Shown piece after piece: positions 50,506 through 58,697 of a stretch of 64,000 bases of DNA; the first letter of the stretch is position 1, and every line of letters begins with the position of its first letter. This stretch comes from Lysobacteraceae bacterium PS02340 (GTDB lineage Bacteria; Pseudomonadota; Gammaproteobacteria; Xanthomonadales; Xanthomonadaceae). The stretch spans positions 62,001 to 126,000 of the forward strand of contig JASCOC010000008.1 of assembly GCA_029959605.1 (NCBI GenBank). Reading direction: 5' to 3'. The position numbers and the translations under genes are program-made. Under the pieces are notes generated by a model. The model made no database searches. It was not told where the DNA came from and saw only the letters and a program-made list of their open reading frames with translations.

Positions 50506-51000
50506 ATGCCCAAGACGCCGAAGAAGCCCAAGACGACGAAGAAGATCGAGGCGCGTCTGTCGAGCATCCACGGCAACGGTGTGTTCGCGACCGAGGCCAT
50601 CGCCAAGGGCGAGCGGATCGTCCGCTACAAGGGTCTGCTGCGCACGCACGACGATGTCGATGCCCAGTACGGCGACATCGACGAGGACGGCCACACGTTC
50701 CTGTTCACGCTCAACGACGACTACGTGATCGACGCGAACGAAGAGGGCAACATCGCGCGCTGGATCAACCACAGCTGCGCGCCGAACTGCGAAGCCGTCG
50801 TGCAGGAAGATCCGAAGGAGCGCCGGCACAAGGACAAGGTCTTCATCGAAGCGACGCGCGACATCGCCGCTGGTGAAGAGCTGGCCTACAACTACGGCAT
50901 CACCCTCGCCGAGCGGCACACCCCGAAGCTCAAGAAACTGTGGGGCTGTCGCTGTGGTTCGAAAAAGTGCACCGGCACGATGCTGCAGCCCAAGAAGTAA
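50506..51000 (+). CDS. SET domain-containing protein-lysine methyltransferase
   Basis: A 164-residue protein that is almost only a SET domain. A Lys/Pro-rich N-terminus (KTPKKPKTTKK, 3-13) precedes IHGNGVFATEAIAKGERIVR, the AdoMet and catalytic pieces RWINHSCAPNCE (NHSC at 88-91) and GEELAYNYG (Tyr128, Tyr130), and a post-SET zinc cluster CRCGSKKC (148-155). All catalytic elements appear intact. Such compact SET proteins occur in Xanthomonas and other bacteria, with uncertain substrates. The start at 50506 is inferred from homology; upstream in-frame codons overlap the suf promoter region. Confidence 0.88.
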   Translation: MPKTPKKPKTTKKIEARLSSIHGNGVFATEAIAKGERIVRYKGLLRTHDDVDAQYGDIDEDGHTFLFTLNDDYVIDANEEGNIARWINHSCAPNCEAVVQEDPKERRHKDKVFIEATRDIAAGEELAYNYGITLAERHTPKLKKLWGCRCGSKKCTGTMLQPKK

Positions 51001-51003
51001 AGC

Positions 51004-51028
51004 TGTCTTCCGCTGCGGGCGGAAGACA
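51004..51028 (+). terminator. Hairpin after the SET-domain gene
   Basis: TGTCTTCCGC / GCGGAAGACA, a 10-bp perfect stem around TGCGG, three bases after the stop codon. No T tract follows. A second hairpin, GGGGCTCT/AGAGCCCC (51090-51109), stands between it and the dispersed repeat. Confidence 0.55.
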
Positions 51029-51135
51029 CCTATGTCCCGCCCCCCAGGGGGAGGGAAGGACCATCGGCGGATGCCGGTGGTGGGGTGAAGGGGCTCTACC
51101 GAGAGCCCCGTGCTCAGGGTCACAGTCAAAAGCAA

Positions 51136-51171
51136 CCCTCACCCCAACCCCTCTCCCGGAGGGAGAGGGGC
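51136..51171. repeat. Dispersed GC repeat, copy 2
   Basis: Same element as 40374-40410 apart from one deleted C; inner palindrome CCCCTCTCCC/GGAGGGAGAGGGG. It lies just behind the stop codon of the minus-strand lipoprotein gene and may serve as its terminator. Confidence 0.8.
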
Positions 51172-51178
51172 TCGAGCG

Positions 51179-51868
51179 TCACGGCGTCGGAGACACTTCC
51201 CGCAGATCCGCCGACGCGATCCGCCACGCGCGTTGCGCGTCGCTGGCGCCGTCGACCATCGCGCGGCGCAGGACGTAGCGGCCTTCGAAACGGCGGCTGC
51301 TGCCGTCGGTCTGTTGGGCGCGCAGCGACACCGGCACTTCGATGAAACGCGAACCCGCGGCGGCTTCGACCGCGCCCGGTGCGCCGATGTCGACCATCAC
51401 CACCGCCGTGTCGCCGAAACCGGCCGCGAACTGTTCGGGCGACTGGCCGCTGGCGCGGCCGCCGTCGGACCACAGGGCATAGGCGCGCGCGTAGTCGACC
51501 GCATTGATCGCGGCGTAATAGGTGCGGATCACCGCCGAGGCTTCTTCGGGCGTCGGCTCGGGACCGGCGACGGCGGTCTCGCCCGGCACGCCGGTGAGAC
51601 CGGTTTCCGGATTGTCTTCGAGCGGCAGCAGCGCGCTTTCCTCGATGCCGGCTTCGGGCAGCGGCTGTTCGCCGCCGAGCGGAATGTTGCCGGGCCCCGG
51701 CTCTCCGCTCAGGCCGGTGACGCCGCCCGCGTTCTGTTGCGGCTGCGGCAGCGGACCGTCGGCGGCCTGGCCGGACGCCGCGGCATCCGCACGTGCTGCG
51801 TCGCGGTCGCAGGCACCGAGTGCACACACCAGCGCGAATGCGACGGCCAGCGCGGCGCCGCGATGCAC
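51179..51868 (-). CDS. Lipoprotein with NTF2-like C-terminal domain
   Basis: A 229-residue protein. A GTG start at 51868 is chosen, ten bases after the stop of the upstream gene, because a lipoprotein signal follows at once (HRGAALAVAFALVCALGAC, Cys20). Residues 25-115 are a disordered Pro/Gly/Glu-rich linker. The C-terminal 115 residues (ASAVIRTYYAAINAVDYARA, ending YVLRRAM..WRIASADLREV) resemble the NTF2/SnoaL-like fold. A related domain occurs in the protein at 52978-53520. Function unknown. Confidence 0.7.
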   Translation of the reverse strand: MHRGAALAVAFALVCALGACDRDAARADAAASGQAADGPLPQPQQNAGGVTGLSGEPGPGNIPLGGEQPLPEAGIEESALLPLEDNPETGLTGVPGETAVAGPEPTPEEASAVIRTYYAAINAVDYARAYALWSDGGRASGQSPEQFAAGFGDTAVVMVDIGAPGAVEAAAGSRFIEVPVSLRAQQTDGSSRRFEGRYVLRRAMVDGASDAQRAWRIASADLREVSPTP

Positions 51869-51878
51869 GATGCCGCGA

Positions 51879-52439
51879 TCAGCGCGCAAGGTGCACCACC
51901 ACGCGGCCATCGGCGATGTCGACGTTGCCGATGCGCTTGCCGGAAGGCAGCTTCGACAGCAGATCGTCATCGAGGCGATACACAGGTTCGCTGCGCGCGT
52001 ACTCCGACAGCAGGCTGTTGACGATGCCGCGCGCGCCGCCCTTGAGCAGCGCATTGGACCCGGGCAGATCGAACTGCAGCAGCTCGGGATCTTCGAGATG
52101 CAGGCCGCGGGTCGCCGGGTCGTAGCGCAGGCCGCTCACCAGCGCGAGACGGCCCGGGCGGTCGTCCGCGGCCACGCCGCCGACTCCGAGATCGAAGTCC
52201 AGCCGCAGCCGGCGATCGCCCTGCGGAATCGTCAGGCGCGGATTGTCGAGCGTCACCGACACCAGCCCGCCGAGCTTGTCGAAGGTGCGCGGGAACCGCG
52301 TGTCGAGCTGGCGCTGCAGCTGCGGCGTGGTGAAAGCGACCTGGTCGTTGAGCCAGGCCGAGACCACACCCAGCGACGTACAGGCGGTGACGACGAGCAG
52401 CAGCAGGGCTGCGGCGGACAACTGCAGGGGACGGCGCAT
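51879..52439 (-). CDS. DUF1439 (YceB-like) lipoprotein
   Basis: A 186-residue lipoprotein: MRRPLQLSAAALLLLVVTAC gives a lipobox with Cys20. The mature part, AWLNDQVAFTTPQLQRQLD and DPELLQFDLPGSNALLKGG, follows the DUF1439/YceB pattern, a TULIP-like tubular lipid-binding fold. Escherichia coli YceB is an inner-leaflet lipoprotein of unknown role. Likely co-transcribed with the lipoprotein gene downstream. Confidence 0.8.
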   Translation of the reverse strand: MRRPLQLSAAALLLLVVTACTSLGVVSAWLNDQVAFTTPQLQRQLDTRFPRTFDKLGGLVSVTLDNPRLTIPQGDRRLRLDFDLGVGGVAADDRPGRLALVSGLRYDPATRGLHLEDPELLQFDLPGSNALLKGGARGIVNSLLSEYARSEPVYRLDDDLLSKLPSGKRIGNVDIADGRVVVHLAR

Positions 52440-52505
52440 GGCACGCTCCGGAACGGCGATGGAGGCACCCTACGCAGGCGCCGTGAATACGGGATTAGCG
52501 GCGCG

Positions 52506-52940
52506 TCAGTCCGGCGCAGGCGCCAGCGGCCGGCGGTGCGGCTGCAGCCAGGCGAGCAGCAGGCCGAGCAGCAGCATCGCGATCACGTCGAAGACGATCT
52601 GCTTCAGCGACAGCGTCAGCGGAAACGGCTGGCCTGCATGCGCGAGCAGATGCCAGGGCACGAACGACACCAGCGCGATCGCCAGGCCGAAGCGTGCGCC
52701 GTGCCAGCGCTTGCTGCGATGCGGCGGCGGCAGCCAGCGGTAGAGCCAGGTCATCGCCAGTCCCAGCGACAGATAGGCGAGCAGGATCCAGGCGACCTGC
52801 GCGTTCGCATCCGCCTGCGGGCGGAACAGATGGGCGAGGGCGAGATAGTCGTCGCGCAGCAGCAGGCCGTGCACGAAAAAGCCCAGCGCCAGCGCGGTGG
52901 CGGAGATGGTGAGGCCGCAGATCCAGAACCGTTTGTCCAT
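52506..52940 (-). CDS. Small integral membrane protein
   Basis: A 144-residue protein with four hydrophobic segments (about 4-26, 45-66, 84-102, 115-135), starting MDKRFWICGLTISATALALG. The second loop is basic (RSKRWHGARFG). The end is cytosolic by the positive-inside rule. No family recognised with confidence; the four-helix pattern recalls DUF1761-type proteins. The start at 52940 is preferred over upstream in-frame ATGs because the preceding stretch is Arg-rich non-coding sequence. Confidence 0.7.
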   Translation of the reverse strand: MDKRFWICGLTISATALALGFFVHGLLLRDDYLALAHLFRPQADANAQVAWILLAYLSLGLAMTWLYRWLPPPHRSKRWHGARFGLAIALVSFVPWHLLAHAGQPFPLTLSLKQIVFDVIAMLLLGLLLAWLQPHRRPLAPAPD

Positions 52941-52977
52941 TGCAGGGTGTCCGAAGAGGCGCGTCGCTCGGCCCAGA

Positions 52978-53520
52978 TTAGCGCTGCGCGGGTGACGGAT
53001 CGATGGACGCCGCGGTGATGCGCCAGGTCTCGCCCTCGCGGCGCAGATCGTAATGCCCGCTGTAGCGGCGCAACGGACCCTGTCCACCGATGCGCAGATG
53101 CACCGGAATGCGCAGCGCGGTGGGGACCGGCGTGGCGTCGAGTGGCTGTGGCCGTGCGTTATCGACGCGCAAGCCGGTCACGTCTTCGAGCGTGCGCAGG
53201 TCCGCTTCGCCCTGCGATGCGGGGCGGCCGTGGATCCACATTGCATCGGCTTCGCTGCGGTCGTCCTTGAACAGTGCGGCGAGATAGGCGTGCACGGCCG
53301 AGACGGCGTCCTGCATCGCGGCATCGTGCGCCGCCTGCAGTCCGGCACTGGCGGCCGCGGCCGCGGCATCGGGCGATGGGGCGGACGCAGTCGACGCGGC
53401 GGCCGGCGAATCCGGCGATGGCACATCGTCCGCATCGCGGCGCAGGCCTTCCTGCACCGCGACGGCGATGCCGAGCAACACGATGGTCGCGATGACCAGC
53501 CACCAGGCGCGATGCGACAT
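52978..53520 (-). CDS. Membrane-anchored NTF2-like protein
   Basis: A 180-residue protein with an N-terminal anchor (AWWLVIATIVLLGIAVAVQ, 5-23), a disordered Ala/Ser/Pro linker to about 60, then a compact alpha+beta domain (DAVSAVHAYLAALFKDDRSEA, ending GHYDLRREGETWRITAASID). The last strand-turn-strand matches that of the lipoprotein at 51179-51868, suggesting a shared NTF2-like ancestry. The domain should sit in the periplasm. No function known. Confidence 0.7.
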   Translation of the reverse strand: MSHRAWWLVIATIVLLGIAVAVQEGLRRDADDVPSPDSPAAASTASAPSPDAAAAAASAGLQAAHDAAMQDAVSAVHAYLAALFKDDRSEADAMWIHGRPASQGEADLRTLEDVTGLRVDNARPQPLDATPVPTALRIPVHLRIGGQGPLRRYSGHYDLRREGETWRITAASIDPSPAQR

Positions 53521-53562
53521 CCGGATGTTCCCCTGCGCCGCGTGCGCGGCATCGACCGGATG

Positions 53563-54204
53563 CTAGCGCGCCGCGTCGCCGTTGTCGGCACCGTGTGCAC
53601 GCAGCAGCGGCAGCGGGTCGAACGCGCCGTCGCTGGCGTAGAGGCCGTAATGCAGATGCGGCGGCGTGCCGCGCGCGTTTCCTGTGTCGCCGACGACGCC
53701 GAGCGCATCGCCCGGCCGCACCAGATCGCCGACTTCGAGCAGATCCGCGAAGCCGTCGAGATGCGCATAGTAATGACGCTGCCGGCCCGGGCCCATGACC
53801 CACACCTGCTTGCCCCCGAGGCCGCTTTCGCGCACGCCGACGACGAGGCCGTCGGTCGTACTGCGCACCGGCGTGCCGCGGGGCGCGAAGATGTCGACGC
53901 CTTCGTGCTGGCGGTCGCGTCCGCGTGGCGCGCCGTAGGTGTCGGCGACGCGCGAGGCGCGCACGCCGTCGACCGGCATCGGCAGCGATTCCGGCGCCGG
54001 CGCCGCGGACAGCGCCGCAATCGCGCGCGGTTTTGCCATGAACGGCTGGTGCCAGGCCCAGTAGCCGGCAGCGGCGAACAGGCCCGCCCAGAACACGAAG
54101 CCCAGCGTGGCGCGCAGCTGCGGCGTGTAATCGCGGCGCGGCGTGCGCACAGGTTTCGGTGCGGCAGGTGGGGTGGAACCGGGTGTGGGATCGGGCTCGG
54201 ACAT
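53563..54204 (-). CDS. M23 family metallopeptidase
   Basis: A 213-residue bitopic protein with a membrane helix at about 33-51 and a periplasmic LytM domain. Zinc ligands and catalytic residues are in place: His100 and Asp104 (RQHEGVDIFAPRG), His148 (YYAHLDG), and His183/His185 (PPHLHYGLYA). It is therefore an active peptidoglycan endopeptidase rather than an EnvC-like activator. Substrate bond unknown. It is in a minus-strand run with other small envelope proteins. Confidence 0.88.
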   Translation of the reverse strand: MSEPDPTPGSTPPAAPKPVRTPRRDYTPQLRATLGFVFWAGLFAAAGYWAWHQPFMAKPRAIAALSAAPAPESLPMPVDGVRASRVADTYGAPRGRDRQHEGVDIFAPRGTPVRSTTDGLVVGVRESGLGGKQVWVMGPGRQRHYYAHLDGFADLLEVGDLVRPGDALGVVGDTGNARGTPPHLHYGLYASDGAFDPLPLLRAHGADNGDAAR

Positions 54205-54309
54205 GACGTCAGCGTCGCAGACCGTGCGCGAAGCCGGAGTCAGTGCAGCGGGTCGCGCAATGCAGAACGACCTGCACGAGGCAGGCCGTCCAGGACAAAC
54301 GAGACGGGC

Positions 54310-54951
54310 TCAGCGCGCGTCGGCGTTCGCTTTCACTTCCTGTTCGAGCCGCGTCTTGAGCTCGGGCGCGAGCTTGAGTTGACGCGCGAGTTCGTCGAGG
54401 TAGCTGCGTTCCATGAAGCTGGTCTCGTCGGCGACGAGCACGCTGGCCAGATACATTTCCGACGCGATCTCGGGCGTGGTCGCGGCGCTGGCCACTTCCG
54501 CCGGATCCAGCGGCTTTTCCAGTTCCGCATGCAGCCAGCGCTGCACGTCGGCGCCCTCGTCGATGCGCTTGAACTCGCCTTCGATGACTTCGCGCTCGCG
54601 TGCGTCGATGTGGCCGTCGGCTTTCGCGGCCGCGACCAGCGCCTTGAGGATCGCCTGGCTGTGGATGTCGACCTGCGGCGCGGGCAGACGGTCGACGGTC
54701 TGCGGCGCGACGGTCGCCGCCCCGGCCTGCTGCTTCTGGTAATCGCCGTAGGCCTTGTACGCCATGACGCCGATCGCGGCGAGGCCGCCATAGGTTGCGA
54801 CCTTGCGGGTCTTCTTGTTCTTGCCGAGCAGCAGGCCCAGCGCGCCACCGGTGGCCGCGCCCTTGCCGAAATCCGCATTGAGCAGGCTGCTGCCGGGCTT
54901 GCCGCCGGCCTGCGAAGTGAGCAGATGATTGAGGAAGCCCTGGAAGCTCAT
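54310..54951 (-). CDS. DUF533 (YebE-like, TerB-related) protein
   Basis: A 213-residue protein. An N-terminal Gly-rich segment (GKGAATGGALGLLLGKNKKTRK) with one short hydrophobic helix (YGGLAAIGVMAYKAYGDY) is followed by a TerB-like helical domain (KALVAAAKADGHIDAREREV, with the acidic metal-type loop ADGHID) typical of DUF533. Escherichia coli yebE belongs to the Cpx envelope-stress regulon, which hints at a stress role. First gene of the local minus-strand envelope cluster. Confidence 0.82.
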   Translation of the reverse strand: MSFQGFLNHLLTSQAGGKPGSSLLNADFGKGAATGGALGLLLGKNKKTRKVATYGGLAAIGVMAYKAYGDYQKQQAGAATVAPQTVDRLPAPQVDIHSQAILKALVAAAKADGHIDAREREVIEGEFKRIDEGADVQRWLHAELEKPLDPAEVASAATTPEIASEMYLASVLVADETSFMERSYLDELARQLKLAPELKTRLEQEVKANADAR

Positions 54952-55149
54952 CGTTCGATATCCATCGGTAGGGAGAAAACGGCGCCGAGCATGCGGCGGT
55001 CAACGTTCACCGGATGTGCACGGTTCGCTTCGCCGGACGAATCGTTCAGAACCGGGTGAGCGTCATGTTCGCAGCAGGCGGGCGAAGACATCGCATCGCG
55101 CCGTCCCCAAACGAAATCGGGGCGGCCCAGCCGTCGGGGGAACCCGCAA

Positions 55150-55180
55150 ACAAAATCGGGACGGCCAAGGCCGTCCCGAT
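55150..55180 (-). terminator. Terminator of the HU-like gene
   Basis: ATCGGGACGGCC-AA-GGCCGTCCCGAT (55155-55180), a perfect 12-bp stem. On the minus strand it continues into TTTTGTTTG. Confidence 0.9.
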
Positions 55181-55203
55181 CGAAAGACACGTAGCGACCT
55201 GGA

Positions 55204-55608
55204 TCAGGCAGCGGCGTCCTTGAGCTTCTTGAGCGGGCGCACCTTGACCTTGACCGAGGCGGGCTTGGCGGCGAACCACTGCTCTTCCTTGGTGAAGGGG
55301 TTGATGCCCTTGCGCTTCGGCTTGGCCGGCACGCTGACCGACGTGATCTTCAGCAGGCCCGGGAGGGTGAACGAACCCGCGCCCTTCTTGCTGATCGAGC
55401 CGTGCACGGCGCCTTCGAGCGCTGCGAACACCGCGCGCACGTCCTTCGCCACGACGCCGGTGGATTCGGCGATGTGTGCGACCAGGCCCGACTTGCTCAG
55501 GGCTTCCTTGATCGGCTTCGGTGCTGCCGGCTTTGCGGCGGCGGCCTTCTTCGGCGCAGCAGCCTTCTTGGCCGGGGCTTTCTTGGTGGGGGCCTTCTTC
55601 GTTGCCAT
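55204..55608 (-). CDS. HU-family DNA-binding protein with histone-H1-like tail
   Basis: A 134-residue nucleoid protein. Residues 1-33 are a Lys/Ala/Pro tail (ATKKAPTKKAPAKKAAAPKK) like the C-tail of histone H1, and 34-134 are an HU domain (SGLVAHIAESTGVVAKDVRA, GLLKITSVSVPAKPKRKGIN). The DNA-arm Pro is in KGINPFTKEE. It should compact or bend DNA. The start at 55608 is supported by the immediate tail; an upstream in-frame ATG is rejected. Monocistronic with a very strong terminator. Confidence 0.92.
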   Translation of the reverse strand: MATKKAPTKKAPAKKAAAPKKAAAAKPAAPKPIKEALSKSGLVAHIAESTGVVAKDVRAVFAALEGAVHGSISKKGAGSFTLPGLLKITSVSVPAKPKRKGINPFTKEEQWFAAKPASVKVKVRPLKKLKDAAA

Positions 55609-55732
55609 GAGCGTGTGGTTCCCTCGTCGAGTGATGATTGAGTTGTCCGGGCCGAGCGAGCCGGCAAGCGGAATGTAGGGCATCGTGGCACGTGCGCCAA
55701 TAGGAAACCGCAAAAAAACAGGGCTTTTGCGT

Positions 55733-56152
55733 TCAGCGGTCCTGGCGCGAAGTGCGGCGACGTGGCGGCCACAGGATCCAGGCGCCGGCGACCAGCAATG
55801 CGAGCACGCTGTAGGCGGCGACGAAAATCCACCACGGCGCCTCGAAAAACAGCACTTTCGACAGCCAGTGGGCGACGAAGGATTCGTCGTAGGTCTGCTG
55901 TCCGGCGCGCGTGCGCAGCCACTGTTCCCAGATCGTCAGCGGGCACAGACGCCCGAGCCAGGCCTGCACGGCGATCACCACGACCAGCGCGACGTGCAGC
56001 CAGCGCAGCCAGCGGCGCCGTATCCAGCGCCAGCCGAGCGGGCCGCCGACCAGCAGCGCGAGCGTCATGCCGACGACGAATACCGCGATGCCGACATGGA
56101 CTGCGAGTACCGCGTCGGCGAGCACGGCAGCGAGGGACGGTGGGAGTGTCAT
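55733..56152 (-). CDS. DUF2784 membrane protein
   Basis: A 139-residue protein with three to four hydrophobic segments. LADAVLAVHVGIAVFVVGMT near the start and GRLCPLTIWEQWLR with YDESFVAHWLSKVLF later are the DUF2784 signature. The start at 56152 (MTLPPS) is used; an ATG at 56170 would add six residues. Function unknown. It lies divergent from the OsmC-family gene. Confidence 0.82.
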   Translation of the reverse strand: MTLPPSLAAVLADAVLAVHVGIAVFVVGMTLALLVGGPLGWRWIRRRWLRWLHVALVVVIAVQAWLGRLCPLTIWEQWLRTRAGQQTYDESFVAHWLSKVLFFEAPWWIFVAAYSVLALLVAGAWILWPPRRRTSRQDR

Positions 56153-56267
56153 GGCCGGATCATCGTGCATCCGCCGTCGGCGTGCAGGTGCTGCGTCGCA
56201 TCACAGGGACGCGCGCGTAACGGACGGAGGTCCACCATCCACGATCCAACTCACGAGGAGCACGCAC

Positions 56268-56702
56268 ATGGGTATCGCCCGTCACGCCACCGCCCACTGG
56301 ACCGGTGATCTGAAGTCCGGCAAGGGCACGTTGTCGACGCCGCAGAGCGGCCTGCTGTCGGAGACGCGTTACGCGTTCGGCACCCGTTTCGGCGACGAGA
56401 AGGGCACCAATCCCGAAGAGCTGATCGCCGCCGCGCACGCGGGCTGTTTCACGATGGCGCTGTCGGCGAAGCTCACCGAGGCGGGTTTTCCGCCGGAATC
56501 GCTGGACACGCGCGCCGACGTCGACCTGTCGATGGACGGCGGTCCGCAGATCAGTTCGATCCGCCTGAAGACCCGCGCCAAGGTGCCGGGCATCGACGCG
56601 GCGAAGTTCCGCGAACTTGCCGATGACGCCAAGCAGAACTGTCCGGTGTCGAAGGCGCTGTCCGCGGTGCCGCTGTCGCTGGACGCCGAACTCGAAAGCT
56701 GA
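56268..56702 (+). CDS. osmC: OsmC family peroxiredoxin-like protein
   Basis: A 144-residue thiol peroxidase of the OsmC type: MGIARHATAHWTGDLKSGKG, the peroxidatic Cys60 in AAHAGCFTMALS, and resolving Cys125 in QNCPVSKAL. It reduces organic hydroperoxides with dihydrolipoamide or thiol donors. CGAGGAG stands seven bases before the ATG. Monocistronic. OsmC is more likely than Ohr, because of the ATAHWTG N-terminus. Confidence 0.93.
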   Translation: MGIARHATAHWTGDLKSGKGTLSTPQSGLLSETRYAFGTRFGDEKGTNPEELIAAAHAGCFTMALSAKLTEAGFPPESLDTRADVDLSMDGGPQISSIRLKTRAKVPGIDAAKFRELADDAKQNCPVSKALSAVPLSLDAELES

Positions 56703-56798
56703 GTGATGATCGCAGAACGCCGCGTCGGGCAACCGGCGCGGCGTTGTCGTGTCTGGCGGTGTGCTGCCGGCGTAACGTTGCACAGCAGCGCGTGACGC

Positions 56799-57677
56799 TC
56801 AGCGCCAGTCGATCGTCCCGCGCACGACGGTCTGCACGCGACCGCCGGACCAGACATCGCCGTTGCCGTCGACGTGCAGTTCGATGATCGCGTCGTGGCC
56901 GACTTCGCGGCCCTGGCTGCTGCGGTAGCGGCCATCGCTGCCGGGCAGGGCGTCGCGATCGGCCAGCCACGCGGCCAGCGTCGCGTTCGCGGCGCCCGAA
57001 GCGGCGTCTTCGAAATGGCCGGTCGAACCGACGAAAGCGCGCACCGCGAGGTGATGCACCGGGTCACTGGAGCGCGCGAATGCGCACAGACCCATGCTGC
57101 CGGTGGCCTCGGCGAGTGCGCCGATCGCAGTCCAGTCCGGCGTCGCCGCGCGCAGGTCGGCTTCGCTCGCGAGCTCGGCCAGCCACCAGCGTCGCCCGCC
57201 ATCCATCAGTACCGGCGGCAGCGCACCGAGTGGCATCGCCGCGAGCACGTCGCGCAGACGCGGATCGTCCGCCGATGCGGTCTCGACGACCGACGCGCGC
57301 GGTGTGCGCACAGCGATCGTGCGGGTTGGGCCTTCGCCGACGACTTCCAGCGGCAGCTTGCCGGCGATGCCGTCCTGCACCAGCAGGCCATCGCGCGGCG
57401 CCGCGATTCCGGCTTCGAGCACCACGTGCGCGGTGCCGACGCTCGGATGACCGGCGAACGGCACTTCGCGGCGCGGCGAGAATATGCGGATGCCGTAGCT
57501 GGCATCGTCGGACGTGGCCGGGAACACGAACGTGGTCTCGGGCAGGCGCGTCCAGCGGGCGATGGCCTGCATCGTGGTGTCGTCGAGGCCGTCGGCATCG
57601 AACACCACGGCGAGCGGATTGCCGGCACCGGGCCGGTCGGCGAATACGTCCACCTGGACGAAGCGGCGGGTAGTCAT
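56799..57677 (-). CDS. PhzF family isomerase/epimerase (copy A)
   Basis: A 292-residue protein with the two-lobed diaminopimelate-epimerase-like fold of PhzF. RFVQVDVFADRPGAGNPLAV, the catalytic-type Glu47 in LPETTFVFP, FSPRREVPFAGHPSVGTAHV and GHFEDAASGAANATLAAWL mark both lobes. Phenazine genes are absent, so it is not phenazine biosynthesis; most such proteins are isomerases of unknown substrate. It lies 39 bases downstream of a close paralogue on the same strand. Confidence 0.92.
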   Translation of the reverse strand: MTTRRFVQVDVFADRPGAGNPLAVVFDADGLDDTTMQAIARWTRLPETTFVFPATSDDASYGIRIFSPRREVPFAGHPSVGTAHVVLEAGIAAPRDGLLVQDGIAGKLPLEVVGEGPTRTIAVRTPRASVVETASADDPRLRDVLAAMPLGALPPVLMDGGRRWWLAELASEADLRAATPDWTAIGALAEATGSMGLCAFARSSDPVHHLAVRAFVGSTGHFEDAASGAANATLAAWLADRDALPGSDGRYRSSQGREVGHDAIIELHVDGNGDVWSGGRVQTVVRGTIDWR

Positions 57678-57715
57678 GGCGGGGCGTCACGCGGCGCGAC
57701 AGTGTAGCGGCCCGC

Positions 57716-58585
57716 TCACCAGTCGAATGTTCCGCGGATCACCGCCTGCACCGCGCCGCCGATCCAGACCTCGCCGGCCGGGTCGATGTCGACCTCGACA
57801 CGCCCATCGCGGCCCAGCTCGCGGCCCTGGCTGGCGACGTAGCGGACGACGCGGCCATCCTCGGCCCGGTCCATGTGCAGCCACGCGGCGATCGCGGCAT
57901 TCGCGCTGCCGGTCACCGGATCTTCCGGCACGCCGTCGGCGGGGCAGAACGCACGCACCACGAGCGCATGATCGGCCGCGTCGCTGCGCCCGCAGACCGC
58001 GACGCCCACGGCGTCGCTGGCCAGACACAGCGCGGCGATCTCCGCCAGCGGCGGCGCGAGCGTGCGCACGGCGGCGGACGTGCTGAGATCCACGCACCAC
58101 CAGCGCGGGCCGTTGTCGAGCAGCGCATGCGGCGCATCGATCGCGCCGAGTGCCTGCAGTACGGCGTCGAGCTGGGGCTCGATCCCGTCCGGCGAGGCGC
58201 GATGCACCGCGCGTGGGGCGCGCACGCTGGGCCGCGTGAGGCCGTCGCGCACGTCGATGCGCACCGGCAGCAGACCGGCTGCGCACTGCTGCACCAGCGC
58301 ACCGGACCGCGGCGTCGCGAGCCCCTGATCCAGCGCCGCCCAGGCCGCGCCGACGCTGGGATGGCCGGCGAAAGGCAGTTCCTGGCGCGGGGTGAAGATG
58401 CGCACGCGATAGTCCGCGTCGGCATCGGGCGGCAGCAGGAAGATGGTTTCCGACAGGTTCGTCCAGTTCGCGATGGCCTGCATCGCCGCGCCATCGAGCC
58501 CGTCGGCATCGACGACCACGCCGAGCGGATTGCCGGCGCCGGGCCGGTCGGCGAACACGTCCAACTGCAGGTAACGACGAAGCAT
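57716..58585 (-). CDS. PhzF family isomerase/epimerase (copy B)
   Basis: A 289-residue paralogue of the gene downstream. The N-terminal 30 residues are almost the same (YLQLDVFADRPGAGNPLGVV), with Glu46 in LSETIFLLP, FTPRQELPFAGHPSVGAAW and EDPVTGSANAAIAAWLH. Divergence grows toward the C-terminus, so the duplication is old. The start at 58585 is the first family-like Met. Substrate unknown. Confidence 0.92.
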   Translation of the reverse strand: MLRRYLQLDVFADRPGAGNPLGVVVDADGLDGAAMQAIANWTNLSETIFLLPPDADADYRVRIFTPRQELPFAGHPSVGAAWAALDQGLATPRSGALVQQCAAGLLPVRIDVRDGLTRPSVRAPRAVHRASPDGIEPQLDAVLQALGAIDAPHALLDNGPRWWCVDLSTSAAVRTLAPPLAEIAALCLASDAVGVAVCGRSDAADHALVVRAFCPADGVPEDPVTGSANAAIAAWLHMDRAEDGRVVRYVASQGRELGRDGRVEVDIDPAGEVWIGGAVQAVIRGTFDW

Positions 58586-58697
58586 CGGGTCTCTCGTGCG
58601 GCGGGGGGTTGCTTTAGAATCGCCTGTCATCGCGCGCGTTGTCACCGCATGCCGGTCTTCGCGCTGTTTTTCGCCCTCCATCCGAGACCCCACCTCG

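Noticed and set aside
51869..52054. N-terminal extension of the lipoprotein at 51179 into the upstream gene
   Set aside because: The extra residues are a shadow of the DUF1439 gene; the lipoprotein signal begins at GTG 51868.
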